Notes under the pieces: model-generated
Databases searched by the model: none
Told to the model about the DNA's origin: nothing
Seen by the model: only the letters and a program-made list of their open reading frames with translations
Shown: piece by piece, positions 52,327 to 60,450 of the stretch
Layout: each line of letters opens with the position of its first letter
Numbering within the stretch: position 1 is the first letter of the stretch
Source: JAFGRU01 sp963665915
GTDB lineage: Bacteria; Desulfobacterota; Desulfuromonadia; Desulfuromonadales; JAAYDE01
Assembly (NCBI GenBank): GCA_963665915.2
Contig: CAXXSG010000003.1
Location: 248,001-312,000, forward strand
Reading direction: 5' to 3'
DNA length: 64,000 nt
Program-made: the position numbers and the translations under genes

Positions 52327-52777
52327 ATTGAATTTCCTGACTCTAATCCCACTCGGGATGCACTGCCAAGCCTGTTTCAAACTGTAACTAAAAATAACAT
52401 TTTAACAAAATAATGCAACGGCTATTATAGGGTGAAACCAGGGGGACGGATATGCGTTTACGGGAACTATCTGTTACCTAATCGCTCATGAAAAAGAGTT
52501 GCACACAGGTTCGTCTCGCCGCTGGTTATCAATACCGCTGGGGCTGTAGAAAAACCAGAATTTCATAAATGACGATAAATAAAACGCAGTAAAGGCCCGC
52601 CTCCTATTAGGTGGGCCTTGCTTTTTCCTGTGCTTGTTCTTCGATAATCATCCGCTTCGCGAGGTGGATTCTTATAAGTTATCTTACAATTGATTTCTGT
52701 ATCTTCTCGGGATAATAAGACACTATCCGTCAGATAAAACCTGAATCACTACACATATTACCTGTCTGGAGTCCGGC
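52327..52777. other. Intergenic region, 451 bp
   Basis: Between the NadB-like gene start and the mqnB 3' end. It contains a strong terminator for the mqn cluster (52592-52627) and the presumed NadB-like promoter. Nothing else recognised. Confidence 0.5.
52592..52625. terminator. Terminator between mqn and NadB-like clusters
   Basis: AAGGCCCGCCT and AGGTGGGCCTT (one G-T wobble) with a six-base loop, then GCTTTTT. Oriented for the plus strand; preceded by A-rich sequence so it could also act on the minus-strand mqn transcript. Confidence 0.75.
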
Positions 52778-53395
52778 CTAGAGTTTCGGCAGAACCGCGT
52801 CAATGAAGAAGTCGCAGAAGGACGCGCGCAGTCCTTTGATCCGTTCAACGATATTATCCTGTTCGTCGGGATGGGGGGTGTCGCTGACAAATTTGAAAAG
52901 ATGGCAGGGGATGTTGAATTTCGCGGCGGTCTGGATGACGGCAGAGCCTTCCATGTCGCAAAGGTCGGCGTGAAGCGCAGTTTCCCGTCGTTCTTCGAAA
53001 GTTTTGATCGTGCGGTCCTGGGTTGCCAGGATCGCTGTTTTGAATTCCGGCAGGGTCTGGGAATGGTGGACTTGGGGAAGACCGTTTTTCAGACTTGGGC
53101 GGTCTGGCTCTATCACTTTGTTGATCTGGTAGATACTGCCCAGTGGCAGGGACTCTTTCGTTGCACCAGCCGCTCCGAGGTTGCAGATCAGGCCCGGGCG
53201 GAGTTTGAGGCAGGCATAGGTTGTCGCCAGGGCGGCGTTCGCTTTGCCGATTCCGGAAATGCCGAGAAAAAGGTTTTCTCGGCGATAAACAGGGCAGGGC
53301 TCATCAGCCTGCTTCTCAAGCGCCAGCGCTTCGATGAACGGCTCCGCTTCAAGCAGGGTGGCCATGATGATGGCGATTAAAGGATGTTCCGGCAT
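52778..53395 (-). CDS. mqnB: Futalosine hydrolase-like nucleosidase
   Basis: Cleaves hypoxanthine from futalosine in menaquinone synthesis (or adenine from aminofutalosine). 205 residues of the purine-nucleosidase/phosphorylase fold: MATLLEAEPFIEAL, FLGISGIGKANAALATTY, LICNLGAAGATKESLPLGSI, and the catalytic DLCDMEGSAVIQTAAKFNIPCHLFKFVSDTP. The start overlaps mqnD by 19 bases. The name MqnB rather than MTA/SAH nucleosidase is inferred from the mqn context and the D(C)DMEG block. Last gene of the minus-strand cluster. Confidence 0.88.
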   Translation of the reverse strand: MPEHPLIAIIMATLLEAEPFIEALALEKQADEPCPVYRRENLFLGISGIGKANAALATTYACLKLRPGLICNLGAAGATKESLPLGSIYQINKVIEPDRPSLKNGLPQVHHSQTLPEFKTAILATQDRTIKTFEERRETALHADLCDMEGSAVIQTAAKFNIPCHLFKFVSDTPHPDEQDNIVERIKGLRASFCDFFIDAVLPKL

Positions 53396-54177
53396 CGCGC
53401 CATTTCCTCCAGCGTTTCCACAGCTTTTTTCCCTTTCGGCCCGAGCGAGAGGCTGAAATCATTCACATAAAGATTGATATGCGAATCGATCACATCGTCG
53501 TCCATCTCCTGGGCGTGGGATTTGATGAATGGCCTGGATTCCTCCCGGTTGGCGAAAGCAAACTCGATCGATTGGCGCAAAACTCCCTCGATTTTTCTAT
53601 TCAGAGCAACAGTGTCCGAATCCCGGCGTGCCGCAATACAGCCTAGGGGGATGGGCATGCCGGTTTCCGTTTCCCACCACTCCCCCAGATCAATTACTTT
53701 GGCGCAGTTGTAAGCCGGGTAGATGAATCGTCCTTCATGGATGATCACCCCGGCGTCCAAATCTCCCGCCTCGATACCCGGAAGAATATTGTCGAAGCGG
53801 GTCTCAACCACCTCGGATATGGCCGGGTGCCAAAGTTTGAGGAGAAGATGGGCGGTTGTGTAGCGGCCGGGGATGGCGACGCGGGCGTTGGCTAGGTCCA
53901 CGTCCGCCGATTTCGCGACCAGGAGCGGTCCGCAGCCAAAGCCGAGTGCAGCGCCGGCATCAAGAAGCTTGTAGCGATCCTTGAGGGCCAGATAAGCGAA
54001 AAACGAGAGCTTGGTGAACTGGAAAGTTTTCTTTTCCGCTTCCCGATTTAGGGTTTCCACATCATGGATATGCGGAGTGAACACCAGGCCTTCGGTGTCG
54101 ATGCAGTTGTGAAGCATTGCATGAAACATGAAGGTGTCGTTGGGGCAAGGGCTGAAGGCGAGATCGATGTTTGTCAT
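53377..54177 (-). CDS. mqnD: 1,4-dihydroxy-6-naphthoate synthase
   Basis: Converts cyclic dehypoxanthinylfutalosine to 1,4-dihydroxy-6-naphthoate. 266 residues from the ATG at 54177 (MTNIDLAFSPCPNDTFMFHAM, the family start). Further: TPHIHDVETLNREAE, KLSFFAYLALKDRYKLLDAGAALGFGCGPLLVA, VAIPGRYTTAHLLLKLW and IHEGRFIYP. Upstream open frame (to 54342) runs into repeat R3 copy b and is not part of the gene. Periplasmic-binding-protein fold, but no signal peptide; cytoplasmic. Confidence 0.94.
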   Translation of the reverse strand: MTNIDLAFSPCPNDTFMFHAMLHNCIDTEGLVFTPHIHDVETLNREAEKKTFQFTKLSFFAYLALKDRYKLLDAGAALGFGCGPLLVAKSADVDLANARVAIPGRYTTAHLLLKLWHPAISEVVETRFDNILPGIEAGDLDAGVIIHEGRFIYPAYNCAKVIDLGEWWETETGMPIPLGCIAARRDSDTVALNRKIEGVLRQSIEFAFANREESRPFIKSHAQEMDDDVIDSHINLYVNDFSLSLGPKGKKAVETLEEMARCRNIL

Positions 54178-54260
54178 GGGATACGGTTCCGGCATAATTA
54201 TTAAGTAGTTCAGCATACTACTGGTATTGCGATTAGTTTGCCCTCTTCCCACAGTTTGAA

Positions 54261-54463
54261 ACCCCGGGGTTGCGTCCCCTGACGACGCCTTCTTTCTTTT
54301 TACGTCAAAAAGAAAGAAGCAAAGAAAAGGACGCCCCGGCACCCTGCCCTGCGGGTTCCCTGCACTCCAGAAACGTTTTGAGGGCGGTCAGGATTCGCAA
54401 AAACCGCTCAGGCTGACCGTCTTTTTCTCAAAACGCCCCCTCCGCTCCGGCTGTGGTGCAAGG
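54261..54463 (-). repeat. Dispersed repeat R3, copy b (reverse orientation)
   Basis: ACCCCGGGGTTGCGTCCCC at one end; contains the palindrome CTTTCTTTTT-ACGTC-AAAAAGAAAG followed by AAGCAAAGAAAAGGACG, then GGATTCGCAAAAACCGCTCA; ends GCTCCGGCTGTGGTGCAAGG. Same order as copies d and e. Confidence 0.85.
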
Positions 54464-54540
54464 TGGAAAACTGGATAAAACCATTCACCAGCGGACCGAA
54501 AGGTTGTTTATCCCCTTCTGACGAGTCGAAGTGCCGCTGC

Positions 54541-54715
54541 AGACGAGGGGAAAAGAGCGGCAGACTGTTTGAGCGAAGCGAGTTTCTGTCGTTCCCCGAG
54601 TTTGTAGCGGCACTTCGAGTACCCGTAAGGGCGAGTCGGTGGGGTGCCTTTTTTCTGCTTACTCTTTTTGGGCATGCAAAAAGAGTAAGGCGCCGTTCGG
54701 GGGCGCAACCCCGCA
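54541..54715 (+). repeat. Dispersed repeat R3, divergent copy c
   Basis: AGCGGCAGACTGTTTGAGCG, GTACCCGTAAGGGCGAGTC, GGTGCCTTTTTTCTGC, then the variant palindrome CTTACTCTTTTT-GGGCATGC-AAAAAGAGTAAG and GGGGGCGCAACCCC. Same layout as R3 but with a different palindrome, shared with copy f. Confidence 0.75.
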
Positions 54716-54748
54716 ACAGGCACAAAAGTTCAGTGACAGTATAACCAC

Positions 54749-54871
54749 CTTGGAAATGGCCTTGTCCCGCGCATTCCGAGGGCCGCATGAACCCATCCTT
54801 GGGCGCTTAGCTGCCGTCATCCAGGCGGCAGATGCCCTCTCCATGGACGACACAAGTCCATTTGTGCTGAA
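54749..54871 (-). repeat. Dispersed repeat R1, copy C (reverse orientation)
   Basis: Read on the minus strand: TTCAGCACAAATGGACTTG, CCATGGAGAGGGCATCTG, CCGCCTGGATGACGGCAGC, GGATGGGTTCATGCGGCCC. It has the internal segment that copy A lacks. Confidence 0.8.
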
Positions 54872-54882
54872 AAAAGTCTTCC

Positions 54883-55959
54883 TTAAAAACTGCGAACCAC
54901 TTTGTAATCCGAATCCCTCTGTACCGGAACCTTCCCGGCATTGCGGATTAGATCGATCAACTCATCCCTATTTGTGCTGGTTTCAATACCCGTGGCCTTG
55001 ACCACCTGCTCCTCCATGAGCACCCCTCCCATGTCGTTGGCGCCCATGGCGAGGGCGACCTGGGCCAGCTTGAGCCCTTCGGTCAGCCAACCGGCTTGGA
55101 TATGTGTGACATTATCCAGGAAGATGCGGGAGATGGCCACGATTTTCAGATAATCGAGCCCCGTGGCCGGGGGAATCTCCGCCATTTCAGTCATAGCCGG
55201 GGAGAAGGACCAGGGGATAAATGCGCGAATTATCCCGGTCCGGTCCTGCACGTCACGAATGACTCCCAGGTGGTCGACGCGCTCCTCCAGGGTTTCCCCC
55301 ATGCCATAGGTCATGGTGGCCGAAGATTTCAGGCCGTGGCGATGGAGCGCTTCCATCACTGCACACCATTCGGCGGTCGTCAGCTTTTGCGGGCTGGCAA
55401 CGGAGCGGATGCGCTTGACCAGCAGGTCGGAGGCGCCGGGCATGGAGTCGAGCCCCGCCTCTTTCAGGGCGGCGATGACCTGGTCAATGTCGAGGTCACT
55501 TTTGTGGGACATGTGAACAGCCTCCGCCGGGGAAAAAGAATGCAGATAGATCTGTGGGAATCGTTGTTTTACACTTTTGATCAGTGCCAGATAAGTTTCA
55601 AGGTCGTAATCAGGATGGAGGCCGCCCTGAAGCATTACCTGGGTGCCCCCGGTTTCGACGAGATTTTCCACCTTTAGGCAGATTTCTTCCTCGGCAAGCT
55701 CAAAGGCTTCCATCCGTCCCGGACGTGCGTGGAAGGCGCAGAAGCGGCATTCCGCCTCGCACCGGTTGGTGTAGTTGATGATGCGGTCGAGGATGAAGCC
55801 GACTTGGTTGCCCGGGCAGGCCTGCTCCCGGCGCAGGTCCGCCAGACGGCCCAGGTCAAGGATATCCAAGTCGAAAAGGCGGCGGGCCTCGGCGGAATTG
55901 ATCCGCTCGCCGGCCAGGATTCTTGATTCAAGTTTTTGGTTAATTGTGGGAATTTTCAT
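54883..55959 (-). CDS. mqnC: Cyclic dehypoxanthinylfutalosine synthase (radical SAM)
   Basis: Forms the cyclic intermediate of the futalosine pathway. 358 residues. The radical-SAM motif is CEAECRFC (Cys67, 71, 74) within VGFILDRIINYTNRCEAECRFCAFHARPG, characteristic of MqnC; then TQVMLQGGLHPDYDLETYLALI, HSFSPAEAVH, ALKEAGLDSMPG (GxGAE-type site) and ATMTYGMGETLEERVDHL. The ending STNRDELIDLIRNAGKVPVQRDSDYK is typical. Length normal. Flanked on both sides by repeats, so transcription with mqnA and mqnD probably passes through hairpins. Confidence 0.94.
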   Translation of the reverse strand: MKIPTINQKLESRILAGERINSAEARRLFDLDILDLGRLADLRREQACPGNQVGFILDRIINYTNRCEAECRFCAFHARPGRMEAFELAEEEICLKVENLVETGGTQVMLQGGLHPDYDLETYLALIKSVKQRFPQIYLHSFSPAEAVHMSHKSDLDIDQVIAALKEAGLDSMPGASDLLVKRIRSVASPQKLTTAEWCAVMEALHRHGLKSSATMTYGMGETLEERVDHLGVIRDVQDRTGIIRAFIPWSFSPAMTEMAEIPPATGLDYLKIVAISRIFLDNVTHIQAGWLTEGLKLAQVALAMGANDMGGVLMEEQVVKATGIETSTNRDELIDLIRNAGKVPVQRDSDYKVVRSF

Positions 55960-55986
55960 AATTATTGAAAAAGATATATTTCCCCC

Positions 55987-56184
55987 ATGCAGCGTAGCCG
56001 AAGTGGAGAGACTTTTTTGAGAAAAAGACGGGCAGCTGAGCGGTTTCTGCGAATTTGACGGTCCTCAAAAAAGCCTTGGAGCGCAGGAAACCCGAAGAAC
56101 AAGCTGGCTGGGCGTCCTTTTCTTTGTTTCTTTCTTTTTGACGTAAAAAGAAAGAAGGTGTCGTTCGGGGGCGCAACCCCGAAT
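55987..56184 (+). repeat. Dispersed repeat R3, copy d
   Basis: Starts GCAGCGTAGCCGAAGTGGAG, then GAAAAAGACGGGCAGCTGAG, GGAAACCCGAAG, GCGTCCTTTTCTTTG, palindrome CTTTCTTTTT-GACGT-AAAAAGAAAG, ends GGGGGCGCAACCCC. It fills the mqnC-mqnA spacer. Confidence 0.85.
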
Positions 56185-56217
56185 CCCTTCAAGGGAATAC
56201 CGTTTCAATATTGCCAT

Positions 56218-57030
56218 TTATCCAAATCCAAGATAGCGAACGCTTTCAATTCTCTGCAATAAACCAAGTTCCGCCGCGGTTCGGAGATAAAACTCTAGAG
56301 CTTCTTTCAACTCTTCGGAAAAGTTAAAACGGAGAAGGTCATAATAGCCGCCGATATCATAGATAATGTCAGGATAACGTTCACGGGCACCGGCGATGAC
56401 CTCTTCTCCGTGGCTGGCCAAGTATTGCAGCGAGGTGCGATAGGAACGGACCACGGCCCGGATCTTTTCCATTTTTCGAGTAATAGCTTCCTCACGCACG
56501 GCGAAGACGGCGAACACCACGGGAAAACCCGTTTTTCGCAGCCAGAGCTCGCCAAGGTCGTAAGAATAGGAAACCGGCTGGCGGCTCGCGGTCATGGCTT
56601 CGTTGCCGATCAGGAGGGCGGCGTCGAGGCCGTTGGGTTCGGGACTTGGCGTAGTTTCCCGGTAGACCGGCCTGATCCGGTAATAGCGTTCCATGAGAAT
56701 ACGCAAGAGTACGGCCGAGGTGTGAGAAGCGCTGGTGACGCCGAGCTTTTTTCCGTCCAGCTCTTCAATAGGGACTTTGCTGCGCAGGACAACTGAGCCG
56801 ACGTAGCCTATGGAGCTAAGGCAGAAATCGGGGAGAAGGCGGATCTTTCCGTCCAGCCCGGCGCAGGTCGCCGAGGAGATGGGGCTGAGGTCCAGTTCTC
56901 CGGATATCATCATGCGGTTGAGATCGCTCGGGTAGCCGGGAACGATTTCCACATCCTCCAGTTTTTTCTTTTCAAACTGGTGATAGTAAAAGGGGTAACA
57001 ATTGAGATAGTCGATATAGCCGAGTTTCAT
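56218..57030 (-). CDS. mqnA: Chorismate dehydratase
   Basis: First enzyme of the futalosine pathway: converts chorismate to 3-[(1-carboxyvinyl)oxy]benzoate. 270 residues from the ATG at 57030 (MKLGYIDYLNCYPFYYHQFE; a TTG six bases upstream is possible). Conserved blocks: GYPSDLNRMMISGELDLSPISSATCAG, CLSSIGYVGSVVLRSKVPIEELDGKKLGVTSASHTSAVLLRIL and DAALLIGNEAM. Cytoplasmic periplasmic-binding-like fold. Downstream of mqnE, with nested repeats in between. Confidence 0.93.
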   Translation of the reverse strand: MKLGYIDYLNCYPFYYHQFEKKKLEDVEIVPGYPSDLNRMMISGELDLSPISSATCAGLDGKIRLLPDFCLSSIGYVGSVVLRSKVPIEELDGKKLGVTSASHTSAVLLRILMERYYRIRPVYRETTPSPEPNGLDAALLIGNEAMTASRQPVSYSYDLGELWLRKTGFPVVFAVFAVREEAITRKMEKIRAVVRSYRTSLQYLASHGEEVIAGARERYPDIIYDIGGYYDLLRFNFSEELKEALEFYLRTAAELGLLQRIESVRYLGFG

Positions 57031-57055
57031 GGTCAATTTTTCTATTCATCTTCTT

Positions 57056-57358
57056 GGCCAATGGCCTCACGCCGTCAGTTCCAAGGGTCGCATGAACCCA
57101 TCCGTGGGGTGAGCCCGGATTATTTATGAAGCCTTTTGCTGCAACCGGCAACTGCACGCCACCTCAAGCCGTGCTCGCTCCTTGCTCTTCGGCGTACCGC
57201 AAGTACGCCTGTAGAGCGCGTCCCTGTGCTTGGCTTGATTTGACGCACACTTGCCGGTTTCGCGACAAAGCCTTATGAATAAACCAGGCTGGTCTGTCGC
57301 CGCCCGGGCGCCAGGCACCCTTTCCATAGGCGCCGTGAGTCCATTGGCTGAACAGTTA
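57056..57358 (-). repeat. Dispersed repeat R1, copy D, interrupted by R2
   Basis: Read on the minus strand it begins TAACTGTTCAGCCAATGGAC, GCGCCTATGGAAAGGGTGCC, CCCGGGCGGCGACAG; then 179 bases of R2 follow; then R1 resumes CACGGATGGGTTCATGCG. The first three bases (57356-57358) are the mqnE stop codon. Confidence 0.85.
57112..57290 (-). repeat. Dispersed repeat R2, copy b (inside R1 copy D)
   Basis: 179 bases with imperfect terminal inverted repeats of about 65 bases: AGCCCGGATTATTTATGAAG at one end; the reverse complement of the other end begins AGCCTGGTTTATTCATAAGG. The centre is GGCGTAC-CGCAA-GTACGCC in one orientation. The whole unit can fold into one long hairpin. Confidence 0.88.
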
Positions 57359-58466
57359 CAAACATTCATAACCGGCATTGGTCCGTCGTGGTACGAGCCC
57401 CGCATTCTCGATAATCCGTTTGAGGTGAGCTTCGTTACCGAAGTCGGGTGTCCGAGCGCCGGCGGCATGAACGATCTTTTCGTTGTGGTAGGTGCCGCTG
57501 ATATCGTCCACTCCGAATCTCAGCAGTACCTGGGCCATCTTTTCTCCCACATACATCCACAATGCTTTGAGGTGTGGGATGTTGTGGAGGATGATGCGGC
57601 TGGCGGCGTAAATGCGGATATCGTCGAAACCCGTGGTGAATTTTCTTTTCGCCTGAACCGTTGTATTTCCCCCATGAAAAGGGAGGGGGACAAAGGTTTT
57701 GAAACCGCCGGTTTCATCCTGCAGGTCGCGGAGTCGGAAGAGGTGGTCGACCAGGTCGTCCACGCTTTCCAGGTGGTTGTAAAGCATGGTGGCGTTGGTT
57801 TTGAGCCCAAGATTGTGAGCGAGGCGCATGATTTCAAGCCAGCGTAGTGCGGATATCTTTTTTGGCGCGATGACTTCTCTTACCTGCTCAGAAAATATTT
57901 CAGCACCCCCGCCGGGAAGGGCGTTGACACCGGCCTCAATCAGGCGGCGGAAGACCTCTTCCAGAGGAATGCCGCTGACTTTGGCGAAGTGATCATACTC
58001 CACTGCGGTAAAGGCCACAATGAATAGTTCCGGCTTGACCTTGCGGATGCGGCCTAGCATTTCTTCGTAATAGCCGAGAGTCAGTTCCGGATGGAGACCC
58101 CCAACGATATGGACTTCGTCGATGCCGTCAGCGACCGCTCCTCGCACCCGTCTCTCGAATTCTTCCGGAGAAAGAACGAAAGCCTCCGGGTCCCCGCTGT
58201 CGCGGGAGAAAGCGCAGAGCGGGCAGCGCAGTTCGCAGATATTGGTGTAGTTGAGGTTCATGTTGACACCGTAGCAGGTGGCGTCGCCATGGAGACGGTC
58301 TCGCAGGTCATGGGCAATGCTTCCGAGGTCGAGGATGTCGGGGGGTGGTGAGGAGGAGGTGGGCGTCGGAGCGATCAACCGGGATGTTCTGGGTTGCTTT
58401 TTCGGCGATGCGGCGTAGCTCGGGGTTTTTAATTTTTTCTGGTAGCGAATCTATGCTGGTGTTCAC
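57356..58466 (-). CDS. mqnE: Aminofutalosine synthase (radical SAM), N-terminal frameshift
   Basis: Adds an adenosyl-type moiety to the enolpyruvyl benzoate, giving 6-amino-6-deoxyfutalosine. The continuous frame (57356-58378) gives 340 residues with the motif CELRCPLC in NLNYTNICELRCPLCAFSRDSG, then VHIVGGLHPELTLGYYEEML, AFTAVEYDHFAKVSG and ALPGGGAEIFSEQVR. The family N-terminus lies upstream in another frame: GTG at 58466 (AGGA 11 bases upstream) encodes VNTSIDSLPEKIKNPELRRIAEKA. Removing one base from the G6 run at 58340-58345 joins the parts as ...LLLTTPDILDLGSIAHDL. A base-calling error in the homopolymer is the simplest reading. Confidence 0.9.
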
Positions 58467-58503
58467 GTTTTTTTAGTCCTGCTGCGTTATTTTTTAAAGT
58501 GGG

Positions 58504-58703
58504 AACCGGGGTTGCGCCCCCGGACGGCACCTTCTTTCTTTTTACGTCAAAAAGAAAGAAGCAAAGAAAAGGACGTCCCGCGATTCGGCCTTCGGCTCCC
58601 CTGCGCTCCGGAAACGTTTTGAAGCCGGCCAGGATTCGCAAAAACCGCTCAGCTGTCCGTCTGATATCAAAACGTTTCCTCCACTTCGGCTTCATCGCAA
58701 GGG
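58504..58703 (-). repeat. Dispersed repeat R3, copy e (reverse orientation)
   Basis: GGGGTTGCGCCCCCGGACGG, palindrome CTTTCTTTTT-ACGTC-AAAAAGAAAG, AAGCAAAGAAAAGGACG, GGATTCGCAAAAACCGCTCAG; ends CTTCGGCTTCATCGCAAGG. Confidence 0.85.
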
Positions 58704-58738
58704 GTTGAAATTCATAATCAACCTTAAGCTTAATCAGC

Positions 58739-58765
58739 CCATTTTGTGGCCTCGCCACAAAATGG
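58739..58765. repeat. Perfect 12-bp hairpin between R3 copies
   Basis: CCATTTTGTGGC-CTC-GCCACAAAATGG, with extension of the outer stem (AGCC/GGCT). No T tract; not a typical terminator. It may be another small dispersed palindrome. Confidence 0.75.
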
Positions 58766-58830
58766 CTCACAGATGGTTTTAAGGTTTTGGTTTAGGGTTT
58801 TGCTTTTGGGTTTTTCCCCCTCCCCTCAAC

Positions 58831-58928
58831 GGGAACCCGAAGGGCAAGATGCCGGGGTGCCTTTTTCTTCTTACTCTTTTTTGGGCAAGCAAAAAGAGTA
58901 AGGCGTCGTTCGGGGACGCAACCCCGAG
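58831..58928 (+). repeat. Dispersed repeat R3, partial copy f
   Basis: GGAACCCGAAGGGCAAGATG, GGGGTGCCTTTTTCTTC, variant palindrome CTTACTCTTTTTT-GGGCAAGC-AAAAAGAGTAAG, ending GGGACGCAACCCC. Same subtype as copy c; 5' half missing. Confidence 0.75.
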
Positions 58929-58955
58929 CCTTTAACCTCAAGTTTCACCAAAACT

Positions 58956-59567
58956 TCAACATTCTTCATCTGCCTCTTCCCCCCAGCTCTTGAAAAGGGT
59001 GTGCTCCAGGCCGAGAAGGGTAAGGATCTTCCCTACGGTAAAGTTAACCACGTCCTGGATCGTCTTGGGCCGCGTGTAAAAGCCGGGCATTGGTGGAGCG
59101 ATGCTGGCTCCTGCAAGGGTCGCCTTGCGCATATTTTCAATATGGATGAGGTTCAGAGGGGTTTCCCTGGGGACCAGGATGCACTGGCGTTTCTCTTTCA
59201 GGGCCACGTCGCAGGCACGGGTAATGAGATTGTCAACGTAACCGTTGGCTATCGCGGAGAGGGTTTTCATGGAGGTCGGGATCACCACCGCAGCTTTGAA
59301 ATGATAGGATCCGCTGGCCACGGGCGCGAACATATTTTTGTCGTCGAATTCGCAATAGGCGTCCAGACTCTTCGTCATCCCCCGCTCCAGCAAAAGTTCC
59401 CGCAGCGGTTCCTGTCCCGACGGTTTGAACGAAAGTTCGTGCGCCATGACCGACCAGGCTCTGTTCGAGACGATTCCGGTAACCTCTTCACCCAAGTTAA
59501 GGAGTTCTTCCACCAGCCTGATGCCGAGGATCGAGCCGCTGGCACCGGTAATGCCGACAACAATCAT
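58956..59567 (-). CDS. UbiX-like flavin prenyltransferase (menaquinone cluster)
   Basis: Makes prenylated FMN, the cofactor of UbiD-type decarboxylases, from reduced FMN and dimethylallyl phosphate. 203 residues: VVGITGASGSILGIRLVEEL (FMN site), SNRAWSVMAHEL, MFAPVASGSYHFKAAVVIPTSMKTLSAIANGYVDNLITRACDVALKEKRQCILVPRETPLNLIHIENMRKATLAGASIAPPMPGFYTRP. It should serve the UbiD-like enzyme 0.9 kb away in the same cluster (MqnM in recent nomenclature). Complete and full length. Confidence 0.94.
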   Translation of the reverse strand: MIVVGITGASGSILGIRLVEELLNLGEEVTGIVSNRAWSVMAHELSFKPSGQEPLRELLLERGMTKSLDAYCEFDDKNMFAPVASGSYHFKAAVVIPTSMKTLSAIANGYVDNLITRACDVALKEKRQCILVPRETPLNLIHIENMRKATLAGASIAPPMPGFYTRPKTIQDVVNFTVGKILTLLGLEHTLFKSWGEEADEEC

Positions 59568-59607
59568 GAGTTTGCCTCCTGGTTCGACCTATTTGGAGTT
59601 GCGCCAA

Positions 59608-60450
59608 TTATCTCAAAAAAACCGCAAAGGCGGTACCGCAAAGAAGAATCGGCGATATCAGTATGTTGGCTTGAAATATTTTTCCTACTGCAGGATTTAT
59701 CTGGATACGGCGGGCCAGAATCTGCTGATAGAGAAAAATAAGGCCGACAGCCACAACCGCCAGCCAATAAGGGGAAGTCATCCTTTCCAGGCTTCCGGCC
59801 AGAATTAGAGAGCCCGTGGCGAGTCCGTAGCATAGCGTAGAAATGAACAGTGCCCGCTCCCGTCCGAGTCGGGCCGGTACCGAGTGGAGGTTTTCCTCCC
59901 GGTCAAAATCCATATCCTGCAGCGCATAGACGATGTCGAGTCCGGCGATCCAGGTCATGATCACAGCGCCGAGTACCAGCGGGGTGAGGGCAAACTCGCC
60001 GGTGACGGCCAGATATCCCCCCACGGGAGCGGCGGCCTCCACAAATCCGAGATAGAAATGGGAAGAGGAGGAAAAACGCTTCAGGTAGGAATAGGTGAAG
60101 AGCAGAAACACCGCCGGGAAAGAGAGATAAAAACAGAGCGGATTGAGCATGGCGGCAGAACCGATCAGAGCTAGCGAAGAAACGATGGCAAAAAACCAGA
60201 CGGCTTCGGGGCAAACCTTTCCCCGGGGCAGAAGGCGGTCTCTGGTACGCGGGTTCCTGGCGTCGATTTTTGCGTCAATGACCCGGTTGAAGAGCATTCC
60301 GGCGGTTCGTGCGGCTACCAGGGCTATGGTTGCCCAAATCCAGACACTCAGTGTTCCCCCGCCTGCGAAAAGAATCCCCAGCCAGGCAAAGGGGAGGGCG
60401 AAGAGGGTCTGCTCGGCCATGATCAGTTGAGAAAACTTTTTAAAATCCAT
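59608..60450 (-). CDS. UbiA-family prenyltransferase (menaquinone cluster, MqnP-like)
   Basis: Attaches the polyprenyl chain to the 1,4-dihydroxy-6-naphthoate ring (proposed MqnP role). 280 residues with about eight membrane segments. Aspartate-rich motif 1 is NRVIDAKIDARNPRTRDRLLP and motif 2 is DIVYALQDMDFDREENLHS, both intact. It overlaps the UbiD-like gene by 11 bases and lies 40 bases upstream of the UbiX gene, so the three form one operon. A ubiquinone role is unlikely in this anaerobe-like context. Confidence 0.94.
   Translation of the reverse strand: MDFKKFSQLIMAEQTLFALPFAWLGILFAGGGTLSVWIWATIALVAARTAGMLFNRVIDAKIDARNPRTRDRLLPRGKVCPEAVWFFAIVSSLALIGSAAMLNPLCFYLSFPAVFLLFTYSYLKRFSSSSHFYLGFVEAAAPVGGYLAVTGEFALTPLVLGAVIMTWIAGLDIVYALQDMDFDREENLHSVPARLGRERALFISTLCYGLATGSLILAGSLERMTSPYWLAVVAVGLIFLYQQILARRIQINPAVGKIFQANILISPILLCGTAFAVFLR

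Larger units (their letters stand above)
54178..54882. other. mqnD-mqnC spacer made of repeats
   Basis: A 705-bp gap holding R3 copy b (54261-54463), R3-like copy c (54541-54715) and R1 copy C (54749-54871) in succession. No gene was seen; open frames here are the repeats. Confidence 0.75.
58467..58955. other. mqnE-ubiX spacer with repeats
   Basis: 489 bp: R3 copy e (58504-58703), a strong isolated hairpin (58739-58765) and R3 copy f, partial (58831-58928). No gene seen. The mqnE promoter or RBS leader is within 58467-58503. Confidence 0.75.

Noticed and set aside
54408..54788. Open frames in the mqnD-mqnC spacer
   Set aside because: They translate repeats R3 and R1; the same pseudo-peptides recur at other R3 copies.
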